Positions 16,126 to 25,596 of a stretch of DNA of 64,000 nucleotides are shown here, piece after piece. The position numbers were made by a program, and so were the translations under genes. Origin of the DNA: Bradyrhizobium prioriisuperbiae (GTDB lineage: Bacteria > Pseudomonadota > Alphaproteobacteria > Rhizobiales > Xanthobacteraceae); assembly GCF_032397745.1 (NCBI RefSeq), contig NZ_CP135921.1, positions 4,824,501 to 4,888,500 on the forward strand. Direction: 5' to 3'. The stretch's first letter is position 1, and each line of letters starts with the position of its first letter. Below the pieces are notes generated by a model. It saw nothing but the letters and a program-made list of their open reading frames with translations. It did not search any database and was not told the DNA's origin.

Positions 16126-18192
16126 CTACCGCCACATCCCGCGCATCCGTGCGCCGATGTCGACCCGCGGCACGGCGTTTGACGTGCGCGCCTTGGGCGG
16201 GATCGCGGCGGGCCAGCTTGCGCGCTCGAACAAGGAGAGCAGCGCGCTCGGGATGAAACGGGTGCGCGCGGCATAGACATGCCGGTCGCCCTTGGCGGCC
16301 TGGTTGTGGGTGAAGAAGCGCTGCGGCACCATCAAATGAAGATCGTCCCTGGCGCGGGTCATCGCCACATAAAGCAGGCGGCGCTCTTCTTCCAGTTCGG
16401 CCGAGGTGCCGGCGCCGAGATCGGACGGCATGCAGCCGTCGACCACATTGAGCACATAGACCGATTTCCATTCCTGGCCCTTGGCGGAATGGATGGTGGA
16501 GAGGATCAGATAATCCTCGTCGCGCAGCGGCACGCCTGACTCGTCGCTGGTGGCATCGGGCGGATCGAGCGTCAGTTCGGTGAGGAAACGTTCGCGCGAG
16601 GGATAACCGCTGGCGATCTGCTCCAGCTGGATCAGGTCGGCATGACGGGTGATGTTGTCGTCATGGATGCGCGTGAGATGCGGCTCATACCAGGCGCGGG
16701 CGCGCTCCAGCTCCGCCGGCCAGCCGAGGTCGCCACGCCGCAGATCCATCATCGTGTCGACGAAGCTGTGCCAGTCCTCGCCCGCACGCGGCGGCGCGGG
16801 CAGCGACGCAAGCGCGGTAACGGGATCGAACGTCTCCGCCATCCGCTCCAGCACCCGGTGCGCTGACGTCGGCCCGATGCCGGGGATCAAATGCAGCACG
16901 CGGAAGCCGGCGACACGGTCGCGCGGGTTCTCGGCAAAGCGCAGCAGCGCCAGCACGTCTTTCACGTGCGAAGCGTCGAGGAATTTGAGCCCGCCGAACT
17001 TGACGAAGGGAATGTTGCGACGGGTCAGCTCCACCTCGAGCGGCCCGCTGTGGCTGGAGGTGCGGAACAGGATCGCCTGCTGCTTCAGCGTAGTGCCGCT
17101 TTCGCGCCGCTCCAGCACACGCTCGACAATGCAGCGCGCCTGGTCCGCCTCGTCGCGCACGGCGACGAGCTGCGGCCGTGCCGGCGAAGCGCGATCCGTC
17201 CAGAGATTCTTGGTGAAGCGCTCGCGCGCCAAACCGATGACGGCATTGGCGGCGGCGAGGATCGGCTGGGTCGAGCGATAGTTGCGCTCCAGCGTCACGA
17301 TGGCGGCGGGTGGGCTGAAGCGGGTGGGAAAATCCAGGATGTTGCGCACGGTGGCGGCGCGGAAGGCGTAGATCGATTGCGCGTCGTCGCCCACCACCGT
17401 GAGGCCATGGCCGCCGGGTTTCAGCGCCAGCAGGATCGAGGCCTGCAGCGCGTTGGTGTCTTGATATTCGTCCACCAGCACATGGTCGAAGCGGTCGCCG
17501 AGATCCTGCGCGATGGCCGGCTCCGCCGCCATCTGCGCCCAGTACAAGAGCAAGTCGTCGTAATCGAGCACGTTTTGCCGCTGCTTCGCCTCCACATAGG
17601 CGGCGAACAGGTCTTTCAGTTCCTCCGCCCACTCGGCACACCACGGAAACGTCGCGCCCAGCACCGGGCCGATCGGCATCCGTGCATTGACGCAGCGCGA
17701 ATAGATCGCGAGGCACGTCGCCTTGGTGGGAAAACGGTTCTCGGTTTTCGACAGGCCCAGTTCGTGCCGCACCAGGTTGATCAGGTCGGCGGAATCCTCG
17801 CGGTCGTGGATGGTGAACGCCGGATCGAGGCCAATTTGCTCGGCATAGTCGCGCAGCAGACGCGCGCCGATGCCATGAAAGGTGCCGGCCCAGCTCAGCG
17901 CATCGGTCATGATGCCGGCATCCTTGCCGATCACCTGCCGCGCAATCCGCTCCACCCGCCGGCTCATCTCGACGGCGGCGCGGCGCGAAAACGTCATCAA
18001 GAGGATGCGCCGGGGATCGGCGCGGTTGACGATCAGATGCGCCACGCGATGCGCCAGCGTGTTGGTCTTGCCGGAGCCCGCGCCGGCGATCACCAGCAGC
18101 GGCCCGCCAATGGTTGTGTCGCCGGAGACGCCATGCTCCACGGCGCGCCGCTGTTCCGGATTGAGGGCGTCGAGATAGGCGGCGGCGGGCAC
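16126..18192 (-). CDS. UvrD/Rep-type ATP-dependent DNA helicase
   Basis: A 688-residue superfamily 1A helicase with all expected motifs in order. These are the Q motif LNPEQRRAV, Walker A AGAGSGKTNTLAHR, TFSRRAAVEM (Ia), LVDEYQDTN (Walker B), GDDAQSIYAFRAA (III), LERNYRSTQPIL (IV), STIHSAKGQEW (V) and YVAMTRARDDL (VI). It unwinds DNA 3'-5' in repair or replication restart. It is shorter than housekeeping UvrD/PcrA (about 720-850), suggesting a second, UvrD-like paralogue. No partner gene is adjacent. Confidence 0.92.
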   Translation of the reverse strand: MPAAAYLDALNPEQRRAVEHGVSGDTTIGGPLLVIAGAGSGKTNTLAHRVAHLIVNRADPRRILLMTFSRRAAVEMSRRVERIARQVIGKDAGIMTDALSWAGTFHGIGARLLRDYAEQIGLDPAFTIHDREDSADLINLVRHELGLSKTENRFPTKATCLAIYSRCVNARMPIGPVLGATFPWCAEWAEELKDLFAAYVEAKQRQNVLDYDDLLLYWAQMAAEPAIAQDLGDRFDHVLVDEYQDTNALQASILLALKPGGHGLTVVGDDAQSIYAFRAATVRNILDFPTRFSPPAAIVTLERNYRSTQPILAAANAVIGLARERFTKNLWTDRASPARPQLVAVRDEADQARCIVERVLERRESGTTLKQQAILFRTSSHSGPLEVELTRRNIPFVKFGGLKFLDASHVKDVLALLRFAENPRDRVAGFRVLHLIPGIGPTSAHRVLERMAETFDPVTALASLPAPPRAGEDWHSFVDTMMDLRRGDLGWPAELERARAWYEPHLTRIHDDNITRHADLIQLEQIASGYPSRERFLTELTLDPPDATSDESGVPLRDEDYLILSTIHSAKGQEWKSVYVLNVVDGCMPSDLGAGTSAELEEERRLLYVAMTRARDDLHLMVPQRFFTHNQAAKGDRHVYAARTRFIPSALLSLFERASWPAAIPPKARTSNAVPRVDIGARMRGMWR

Positions 18193-18416
18193 GGCGAATC
18201 ATTTCCCAGGGGTGGAGGGCACGATCCGGGGTTCGCGGTGTGTTCGCAAGGGTTATCGCGGCGGGCGAGCCGTTCCGGGGGGCTGATTTGTCGAAGGGCG
18301 CAATCAACGACCGTTGACACGGACGTTACGGAAGCATCGGGCCTGCCCGAATTCGCATCGGTGACAAAGGCAATAATTTCAGAGATCGAGCGGAGGGCTT
18401 ACGATCATTCGAAGCG

Positions 18417-18533
18417 CTAGATTAGCCTTCTTAGTTTCCTCTCCGCGTCAAGTTCTAGTTCAAAATTCCACGGCAACGGCGTCAGAAGCTTCGCTAATCC
18501 GCCCTGCGCTTTTGCTTGTTGCAAGGTCGGCAT
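18417..18533 (-). CDS. 38-residue frame coupled to the DUF4411 gene, possibly a truncated third gene
   Basis: ATG begins one base after the DUF4411 stop (TAA-A-ATG). The product, starting MPTLQQAKAQGGLAKLL and ending ERKLRRLI, has natural-looking protein composition, amphipathic and charged, unlike random frames. Such tight spacing suggests a third cistron of the module. Because it ends abruptly at the change from AT-rich island to GC-rich chromosome, it may be the N-terminal stub of a longer gene lost at the island edge. Function unknown. Confidence 0.4.
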   Translation of the reverse strand: MPTLQQAKAQGGLAKLLTPLPWNFELELDAERKLRRLI

Positions 18534-18534
18534 T

Positions 18535-19044
18535 TTAACTCTTGATCCCCTCAGCTCTAAGAAGGTCGTTGAAGCTCATATGCACAACACCCTCTTTTTC
18601 GCAAATATCAGGAATTTTTTGGCGCTTCTCACTTTCCTGCATTGTGTTCAGCTTCTTTTCGGAGCTTATCACAGGGAGCTTAAGGGTCTTAGCCAAAGCT
18701 ATAATCGTTAAATCGTTTAATCCAACCGTGTTTTTCCGGTTCCCGTTGTATTCAGAAACGATCGATGAGTATTTGATTTTCATTTCTTCATAGTTGGCTA
18801 CATAGGCCTTCCAATCCCAGAATTCTTCTTCGATCTCTAGCTGAAGATTCGCCTCGTTCGCCTTAATGCAGTCGCCGATGGGTCCGGGAAGGTGGCCAAG
18901 TTCTTCATATATTTCCGTTGTTACCGCGAACTTGCCTGCGGCGATCAAGTCAGCGACGCCAGCCCAAATTGATGAATGTATATCCTCTGGCATAAATTCC
19001 AGAGGAGTGCTGAGGCCAGACGTATCGAGGCAATACGCCTTCAT
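18535..19044 (-). CDS. DUF4411 family protein (PIN-like toxin)
   Basis: A 169-residue protein opening with KAYCLDTSGLSTPLEFMPED, the DxS start of a PIN-like nuclease. Further acidic residues fall at Glu in TTEIYEELG and Asp in LNDLTIIALAKTL, and a C-terminal ISSEKKL motif follows. DUF4411 proteins usually sit directly behind an ImmA/IrrE-HTH gene, as here, and are regarded as toxin-like. Its ATG follows the upstream stop with no gap (TAA-ATG). The codon use is AT-richer than the surrounding chromosome, indicating transfer. Confidence 0.8.
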   Translation of the reverse strand: MKAYCLDTSGLSTPLEFMPEDIHSSIWAGVADLIAAGKFAVTTEIYEELGHLPGPIGDCIKANEANLQLEIEEEFWDWKAYVANYEEMKIKYSSIVSEYNGNRKNTVGLNDLTIIALAKTLKLPVISSEKKLNTMQESEKRQKIPDICEKEGVVHMSFNDLLRAEGIKS

Positions 19045-20235
19045 TTAGTCCCTGAAGCGGTCGCGGATATCCTCTAAGTGAACCAGATTCCTGATTCCCA
19101 TAAATTCTCCGGCATTATGATTTGTGATTGCGCCGTTCGACCACGCCTCTAGGACAAGGCCTGTATAAAGATCGCCTCTCGACGACCGAAAACGTGATGC
19201 GTAATATTTGGGGCGTCCACCGCCTTCGAAAGAGGCCTCCTGCTCAAGAAATCGCTCCCTCATAACCTTCCAATAGAAATCCTCTCGAACGTATCCTAGC
19301 TCGACAAGTCTTATCAGCGCGGCATGACGGCTTACGCAGAATGCGTTGGCAATTTTCGATATGCGCTTGTCGTCGATAGACTGTTCTGGTCGCTCAGGCT
19401 TTGGAAGCACCTTAGCAACTTGATCCGCAGGCATCAGAAATGCGCCAGCAAATGCGTCGCACCAATCCTCAACGGTTTTAGCCCGCGTTTTTTCGGGAGC
19501 CGTACGGAGCGGCCCACTGATAGCGCTTTCTCTTAGCACAACGTGACCAAGTTCGTGTGCGAGTGTGAACGCTTGCGCCGTAGGCGCTTCATTGCTGAAA
19601 ATAACTACTGGAAGAGGTGACGCAAAAAGACACATACCCCGTGCGCCAAAATTCGCGAGGCCGGAATTCTTCATCACGATTATGCCCGCGCGCTCAAGAT
19701 AGTTTCTGAATGCCGAAATAAACTTATCTTTGTCATTTCCTTTACGAGAGAGTTGCTCTGCCATAGGCAGTGCAATTTTTTCGCGCACACGACCCGCGAC
19801 TACGTCGGGTTTTTCTGTCGTAGTGGCGAAAAAAGTTTCCGGTATTCGCATTGGCTCGCTTCCAACCATCGCAAAAAGGTCGATCGCATTCAGCCGGACT
19901 TCTTCAGCTTCTGACTGAATAAGCAGTAGTTCATACTGTTCAGTCGGTTTGGGAACCTCACGGTGCATCCGAAAGTCTGGGACGAGATCCAGTTCTTTAA
20001 CCGGTGGCTTGCTTTTCGAGAGGAGCTCCATGAACGGCAGGTCGTAGACTCCTGCAAGCTTTCGGGCTTGTTTAATGGTTGGGATAACCGAGCCCGATTC
20101 CCAATTCTGAATATGATCCGGGGTGACACCGGCGCTCGCCGCCGCGCTGTCAGGGGTCAGCCGAACGCGCTCGCGGGCCCATTTCAGGACTTCGCGGTTA
20201 ATCGGTGCGCGTTCCTTTTTTGCCGTGGCTGCCAT
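19045..20235 (-). CDS. HTH (Xre) - ImmA/IrrE metallopeptidase fusion
   Basis: A 396-residue two-domain protein. The N-terminal Xre-like HTH covers residues 10-65 (LTPDSAAASAGVTPDHIQNW). An ImmA/IrrE (M78-like) zinc-peptidase domain is centred on FTLAHELGHVVL (about residue 235), with downstream Glu/Asp in VEDWCDAFAGAFLMP. In phage and ICE systems such proteins cleave repressors. With DUF4411 they form a frequent two-gene module in which this protein acts as the antidote and regulator. A small inverted repeat TATCT-GAA-AGATA (20246-20258) just upstream could be its operator. Confidence 0.85.
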   Translation of the reverse strand: MAATAKKERAPINREVLKWARERVRLTPDSAAASAGVTPDHIQNWESGSVIPTIKQARKLAGVYDLPFMELLSKSKPPVKELDLVPDFRMHREVPKPTEQYELLLIQSEAEEVRLNAIDLFAMVGSEPMRIPETFFATTTEKPDVVAGRVREKIALPMAEQLSRKGNDKDKFISAFRNYLERAGIIVMKNSGLANFGARGMCLFASPLPVVIFSNEAPTAQAFTLAHELGHVVLRESAISGPLRTAPEKTRAKTVEDWCDAFAGAFLMPADQVAKVLPKPERPEQSIDDKRISKIANAFCVSRHAALIRLVELGYVREDFYWKVMRERFLEQEASFEGGGRPKYYASRFRSSRGDLYTGLVLEAWSNGAITNHNAGEFMGIRNLVHLEDIRDRFRD

Positions 20236-20554
20236 GTCGTTATCCTATCTGAAAGATAATCACGGAACCCGCATAAGTTGAGCGAGAATTTCACTCATTT
20301 CGGTTACCGGAAGGGGGCTGGCAGGGAAAATTTGTTTCCTACAAGCTTTTGGGTAGGAGTGCTGTTAGGGGCTTCTCTCACAGCCGAAGTCGTTAGCGGG
20401 CACCGGTTATTGAGGCGTCGGAGCATGTGAGTTCCATCATTCATGGCTCGGGTGGGCGATTGCTGGATGACCGACACGCTGCCTGAGCTGGCCATTCCCT
20501 TCTGGATTATTGTTATGTTATAACATAACAAATATGTTCAGCAGGAAGCCCGAC
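20236..20554. other. Spacer between divergent accessory operons
   Basis: No gene is supported in this 319-base stretch. The left end has the TATCT-GAA-AGATA inverted repeat next to the ImmA gene start. The right end has the long perfect palindrome annotated separately. The middle shows nothing recognisable. Confidence 0.5.
20510..20531. promoter_or_regulatory. Perfect 22-base palindrome, probable operator
   Basis: The half-site TTGTTATGTTA (20510-20520) is followed directly by its exact reverse complement (20521-20531). It ends 23 bases before the start of the first of two tiny overlapping genes. Perfect symmetry of this length with AT-rich sequence is typical of a dimeric repressor site. 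No regulator gene is identified. Confidence 0.8.
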
Positions 20555-20761
20555 ATGGCCCTCGATCATCTGATGGACGTGCTGCGCCAGAACCTGCAGC
20601 AGCAGGCGCGCAGACACATGACCTGGTTTCAAGACCAACTCGTTGTGTTCGACGACAGCAAGGCGGAAGCATTCCTGCTGGAGAACTGCGTCGGTTATGA
20701 CGGCACCATCGATCTGCGGGAGCTCGCCGAGGCGATCGAGAAGGCGAGGGTTGCCGGATGA
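20555..20761 (+). CDS. Small protein of unknown function, first gene of a two-gene unit
   Basis: The product is 68 residues starting MALDHLMDVLRQNLQQQARR. The internal ATG was preferred because AGGAA precedes it by 7 bases; a start at 20534 is possible. The product looks helical at both ends with LENCVGYDGTIDLREL between, which could be a compact dimer. No family recognised. Its stop overlaps the next start (ATGA), and a 22-base palindrome sits upstream. Confidence 0.55.
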   Translation: MALDHLMDVLRQNLQQQARRHMTWFQDQLVVFDDSKAEAFLLENCVGYDGTIDLRELAEAIEKARVAG

Positions 20762-20931
20762 GGCGTCCCGAAGACCGTCCTGGTAACGTCATTGTTTTCG
20801 TCCCGAAGCCGGACCTCGAACGGGCGCGTCTCATTCGCGAGGCGCACGCGATCTACGAGTCGATATTCCCGACGCAGGTGCCCGACGATGGGGTCGCGGA
20901 GCAGGCGGACAGTGAGTCGTGTGAGATGTGA
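20758..20931 (+). CDS. 57-residue protein overlapping the previous gene
   Basis: ATGA overlap with the upstream gene implies coupled translation. The sequence begins MRRPEDRPGNVIVFVPKPDL, continues with an amphipathic helix (ARLIREAHAIYESIF) and ends in an acidic tail with CEM. Composition is that of a real protein. I do not recognise the family. Together with its partner and the palindrome it forms a self-contained mini-operon. Confidence 0.5.
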   Translation: MRRPEDRPGNVIVFVPKPDLERARLIREAHAIYESIFPTQVPDDGVAEQADSESCEM

Positions 20932-21080
20932 TCCTGTCTTTTACCTTCAGCCCAGCAACTCAAAGCAGACAAGCGCAGGCTCGAAACCGACGAGCACCAC
21001 GCAATCTGGAGCAGGGTCTTTGCAGAATAAAAATTTAGTTATTTCAATGAATTATGAAATGTGACGAGATTGTCGGCGCT

Positions 21081-21160
21081 ATTCTCTGCAAAAAGTGATT
21101 GGAATATTATTGCTCATGGTGAGATAAGGCCCCATATTCCCTGCAAAGGATGCAGAGAAT
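21081..21160. promoter_or_regulatory. Operator half-sites ending at the Fic start codon
   Basis: ATTCTCTGCA (21081-21090), ATTCCCTGCA (21136-21145) and its inverted partner TGCAGAGAAT (21151-21160) share one motif. The last two form an inverted repeat with a 5-base spacer that covers the ribosome-binding region and touches the ATG at 21161. Possible target of a HTH repressor, perhaps the Fic protein's own C-terminal wHTH-like segment (inference). Confidence 0.65.
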
Positions 21161-22273
21161 ATGACATATATATACGAGCTTAAGGGGTGGCCTGACTTCC
21201 ATTGGAATGCCGAGCGGCTGGTGGAGCGCCTGGCGGCGGTACGCCATAAGCAGGGCAGGCTGATCGGCCGGATGGAGGGGCTAGGGTTCAACCTGCGGGC
21301 CGAAGCGGCCTTGCAAACCCTCACCGAAGAAGTGGTCAAATCCAGCGAAATCGAGGGCGAGGTCCTCGATAAGAACCAGGTGCGTTCATCGCTCGCCCGC
21401 CGCCTGGGGATGGACATTGGCGCGCTCACGCCCGCCGATCGTCACGTCGAAGGCGTCGTTGAGATGATCCTTGATGCCACCGAGAAGTACGCGGAATCGC
21501 TCACCACGGAACGGCTGTTCGATTGGCATGCGGCTCTGTTTCCGACAGGGCGCAGCGGCATGCGAAAGATCACGGTTGGTGGTTGGCGCGTGGAGCAGGC
21601 GGGGCCTATGCAGGTCGTATCCGGCCCTGTCGGTCGAGAGCGGGTTCATTATGAAGCACCGGTCGCCGGACGCCTCGAAAATGAAATGCAGCGCTTCCTG
21701 GATTGGTTTAACGGCGTTGCCAGCATCGACCCTGTCCTTAAAGCGGCCCTCGCTCACCTTTGGTTCGTCACCATCCACCCCTTTGAGGATGGTAATGGTC
21801 GCATCGCGAGAGCGATTGCAGATTTGGCTCTCGCGCGATCGGAAAACAGCGCTCAGCGCTTCTACAGTATGTCGGCGCAGATCCGGAAAGAGCGCAATGC
21901 GTATTATGAAATTTTGGAAAGCACGCAGAAGGGCGAGCTGGATATCACCCCATGGCTTGCGTGGTTCTTGGGATGTCTGGACCGTGCTTTTGAAGGGGCC
22001 GATTCCATCCTTGCTCACGTGCTTAGCAAAGCGCGATTCTGGGAGCTGCATGCCGGGGATCTCATCAGTGAGCGACAGCGAGCCGTCATCAATAGATTGC
22101 TGGACGGTTTCGAGGGTCAACTAACATCATCAAAATGGGGAAAGCTCACCAAGGTCTCGCAAGCGACAGCGGCGCGCGACATCGAGGGGCTTATTGAGCT
22201 TGGCATCCTACGGAAGGATTCCGCTGGAGGACGCAGCACAAGCTACTCATTTGTCTTGCCAGAAGAGACATAA
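21161..22273 (+). CDS. Fic-domain AMP-transferase with N-terminal inhibitory motif and C-terminal wHTH
   Basis: A 370-residue Fic protein. The N-terminal DUF4172-type region (YIYELKGWPDFHW) leads into the inhibitory helix KSSEIEGEVL, matching the (S/T)xxxE(G/N) class II signature. The Fic active site is HPFEDGNGRIARAI (about residue 203). The C-terminal 80 residues (DGFEGQLTSSKWGKLTKVSQ, then ATAARDIEGLIELGIL) look like a winged helix. Fic enzymes usually AMPylate target proteins, and the inhibitory Glu keeps this one auto-inhibited. The operator overlapping its start suggests autoregulation. Confidence 0.9.
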   Translation: MTYIYELKGWPDFHWNAERLVERLAAVRHKQGRLIGRMEGLGFNLRAEAALQTLTEEVVKSSEIEGEVLDKNQVRSSLARRLGMDIGALTPADRHVEGVVEMILDATEKYAESLTTERLFDWHAALFPTGRSGMRKITVGGWRVEQAGPMQVVSGPVGRERVHYEAPVAGRLENEMQRFLDWFNGVASIDPVLKAALAHLWFVTIHPFEDGNGRIARAIADLALARSENSAQRFYSMSAQIRKERNAYYEILESTQKGELDITPWLAWFLGCLDRAFEGADSILAHVLSKARFWELHAGDLISERQRAVINRLLDGFEGQLTSSKWGKLTKVSQATAARDIEGLIELGILRKDSAGGRSTSYSFVLPEET

Positions 22274-22363
22274 ACGGATTCAGCGCTTTGTGATGGGTTC
22301 CCGGGGGAACCAATCCGGCGACAAGCGGGTTGTCGCGGATGGCTCAAAACCCGGGAGATTGCC

Positions 22364-22663
22364 GTGACAATCGCAAGGATCATTCTGGCCGGCGCCGTTG
22401 CGCTCACGATCATCAGCCCGGCGGCCCGGGCCGAACAGGATCTCACGGGCATGATCACGAAAATTGATCGGATCAGTGGCACCATCACCATTCAACGGAC
22501 ACAAAGCGGGACCGTCGGCTCCGCAAGCGGTGGCGCTGCGGAAGAGTATAGGGCCCAGAGCGGCGTGTCGCTGGATGTCGTGCATGCCGGTGACAACGTC
22601 ACCTTCTCCACGACCGATACCGGCGGCGGGATGAAGAGCGTCACAAAACTTCAGAAGCAATAG
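22364..22663 (+). CDS. Exported CusF-like copper-binding-type protein
   Basis: The product is 99 residues, starting at GTG, with a signal peptide (IILAGAVALTIISPAARAEQ). The mature part has the small OB-barrel look of CusF_Ec-type proteins: LTGMITKIDRISGTITIQ, then VSLDVVHAGDNVTFSTTD. The copper ligands of true CusF (Met-Met-His-Trp) are not obvious here, so metal binding is uncertain. No metal-efflux partner is adjacent. Two stem-loop terminators follow. Confidence 0.6.
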   Translation: MTIARIILAGAVALTIISPAARAEQDLTGMITKIDRISGTITIQRTQSGTVGSASGGAAEEYRAQSGVSLDVVHAGDNVTFSTTDTGGGMKSVTKLQKQ

Positions 22664-22790
22664 GGCTAAGCAATAGAGCTTCGCGCCGTCAGGGACGTGG
22701 GCCGCCGGGGGACTCGTTTCGACTTGCCCCCACCTTCCACCGCTTACGCGCTTGACGCCGTAACGCCAAATCACCGACGCTGAATAGGCT

Positions 22791-22822
22791 CGCAACCATT
22801 CCGGTTGCGGGCGTTTTCTTTT
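22791..22822 (+). terminator. Stem-loop with T-rich tail
   Basis: CGCAACC (22791-22797) pairs with GGTTGCG (22803-22809), followed by GGCGTTTTCTTTT. Likely terminator of the CusF-like gene. Confidence 0.6.
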
Positions 22823-22844
22823 CATTTCGGATCAGCGCGACGAA

Positions 22845-22873
22845 CCCGCCCCCACACCTGGAGGCGGGATTTT
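22845..22873 (+). terminator. Second stem-loop with T run
   Basis: CCCGCC (22845-22850) pairs with GGCGGG (22863-22868), followed by ATTTTT. It may back up the first terminator or attenuate transcription into the next gene. Confidence 0.5.
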
Positions 22874-22939
22874 TGTTGGTCGCGGTGATTTCGACAGGAG
22901 GCGGCGCGGGATGCGGCCGGTCTCACGGAGATGACGGAC

Positions 22940-24306
<1,367 letters not shown>

Positions 24307-24342
24307 CGCGGTGGTCCGCGTTGGTCGCGCCATCTCTTCGGC

Positions 24343-24765
24343 TTATCCGTCTCCTTCGCGCAGTCGCGCCTCAACCACCTCGCCATCGTCCTTGATGAGG
24401 CGGCCGATGTGCGGATCGGGCAGCAGATCGAGGACAAGCTCGGACGGCCGGCACAGGCGGGTACCCTTGGGCGTGACAACGATCGGGCGATTGATCAGGA
24501 TGGGATGCGCCAGCATGACGTCGATGAGTTCGTCATCGCTCCATTTGGGGTTGCCGAGATCGAGCTCCGCGTAAGGCGTGCCTTTCTGCCGCAGCAGTTC
24601 GCGCGGCGTGATCGCCATGGCGACGATCAGGGCGATGAGGCGCTCGCGGGACGGCGGCGTCTTGAGGTATTCGATGATCTGCGGTTCGCTGCCGCCCTGC
24701 CGGATCATCGCCAGCGTGTTGCGCGAGGTGCCGCAGGCGGGGTTGTGGTAGATGGTGACGCTCAC
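24343..24765 (-). CDS. arsC: Arsenate reductase ArsC (glutaredoxin-dependent type)
   Basis: This 140-residue enzyme has the active-site start VTIYHNPACGTSRNTLAMIR, with the catalytic Cys followed by the Arg-containing loop, and downstream NRPIVVTPKGTRLCRP, whose Arg binds the oxyanion. It reduces arsenate to arsenite with glutathione/glutaredoxin. Its start overlaps the end of the ruined ACR3 gene. The enzyme itself appears intact although the pump that would export its product is broken here, so either another arsenite exporter exists elsewhere or the operon is in decay. Confidence 0.92.
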   Translation of the reverse strand: MSVTIYHNPACGTSRNTLAMIRQGGSEPQIIEYLKTPPSRERLIALIVAMAITPRELLRQKGTPYAELDLGNPKWSDDELIDVMLAHPILINRPIVVTPKGTRLCRPSELVLDLLPDPHIGRLIKDDGEVVEARLREGDG

Positions 24766-25596
24766 GGGTGGGCCTTTGCCTTGATGGAGTTGGCGCTGAC
24801 AGGTTTGATATTGCCGGACTCATACCAGCCGCGCGATGCCTTGACGATCCGAACCACCGATAGCATCACGGCACCTTGCCCAGCACGCCGACCACGGTGG
24901 CGAGCGCAGCGCCGGAGTCGAGCCCGAATAGGCTGATCGCTGCGGCCACCGCCAACTCGAAGAAATTGCTGGCGCCGATCAGCGCCGCAAGCCCTGCCAC
25001 GCACCAGGCGACACCGAAGCGCCGGCTCAGCCAGTAGGCGAGGCCGGCATTGAGATAGACCAGGATCAGGATGGGCACCGCGAGCAGCGCAATCACCAGC
25101 GGCTGCGCTAGGATCTGCTCGCCCTGGAACCGAACAGGAGGATCAGCGTCGCGAGCAGCGCCATGAGCGAGACCGGCTGCAGGTGGCGCAGCGTCGCCGA
25201 AAAGCTGATGCGAGCATGGCGGTGCAGGGCGCTGCTGCCAGCAGGATGAGGCCGGCGATGTAGCTTGAAATCTGCGCCGCCGGCGGCAGCGGTGCGAACA
25301 GGTGACCGATGAACAGCGCCATCGAAAACGGCTTTACTGCCCAGTTGATCAGAAGCGTGATGCCGGCGCTGCGCCAGTGGCTGCGGACGTCGCCGAGCAC
25401 CCAAAAATCGATCTTCAGCAATGATCATCAGCCAGATCAAAGTCGCCGCCGGGATGTTCACCCGGGCGAGCTCGGCGCCAGCAATCATTGCGAACATGCC
25501 TGGCGCCAGATAGCCGAGCGCGATGCAGAGCGCGACCCAGAGCGAGAAATAGCGTTCGAAGAGGCTTATACTGTCCTCACATCTTGTTCGACGCAC
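24762..25596 (-). pseudogene. ACR3-type arsenite efflux pump, multiply frameshifted and internally deleted
   Basis: Conserved ACR3 segments occur in the right order but in different frames. The first is SLFERYFSLWVALCIALGYL through IPAATLIWLMI (25580-25430). After a shift near 25425 comes KIDFWVLGDVRSHW through ILLAAAPCTAML. A deletion of roughly 90 residues follows near 25210, and then LRHLQPVSLMALLATLILLFG. A shift near 25127 leads to QPLVIALLAVPILI through AISLFGLDSGAALATVVGVL, and a last shift near 24867 to VMLSVVRIVKASRGWYES. The active-site Cys region survives but no functional pump can be made. Confidence 0.9.

Noticed and set aside
20304..20531. 75-codon minus-strand frame starting inside the 22-base palindrome
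   Set aside because: Its first codons are just the palindrome read backwards; the remainder shows no family or ribosome-binding site.
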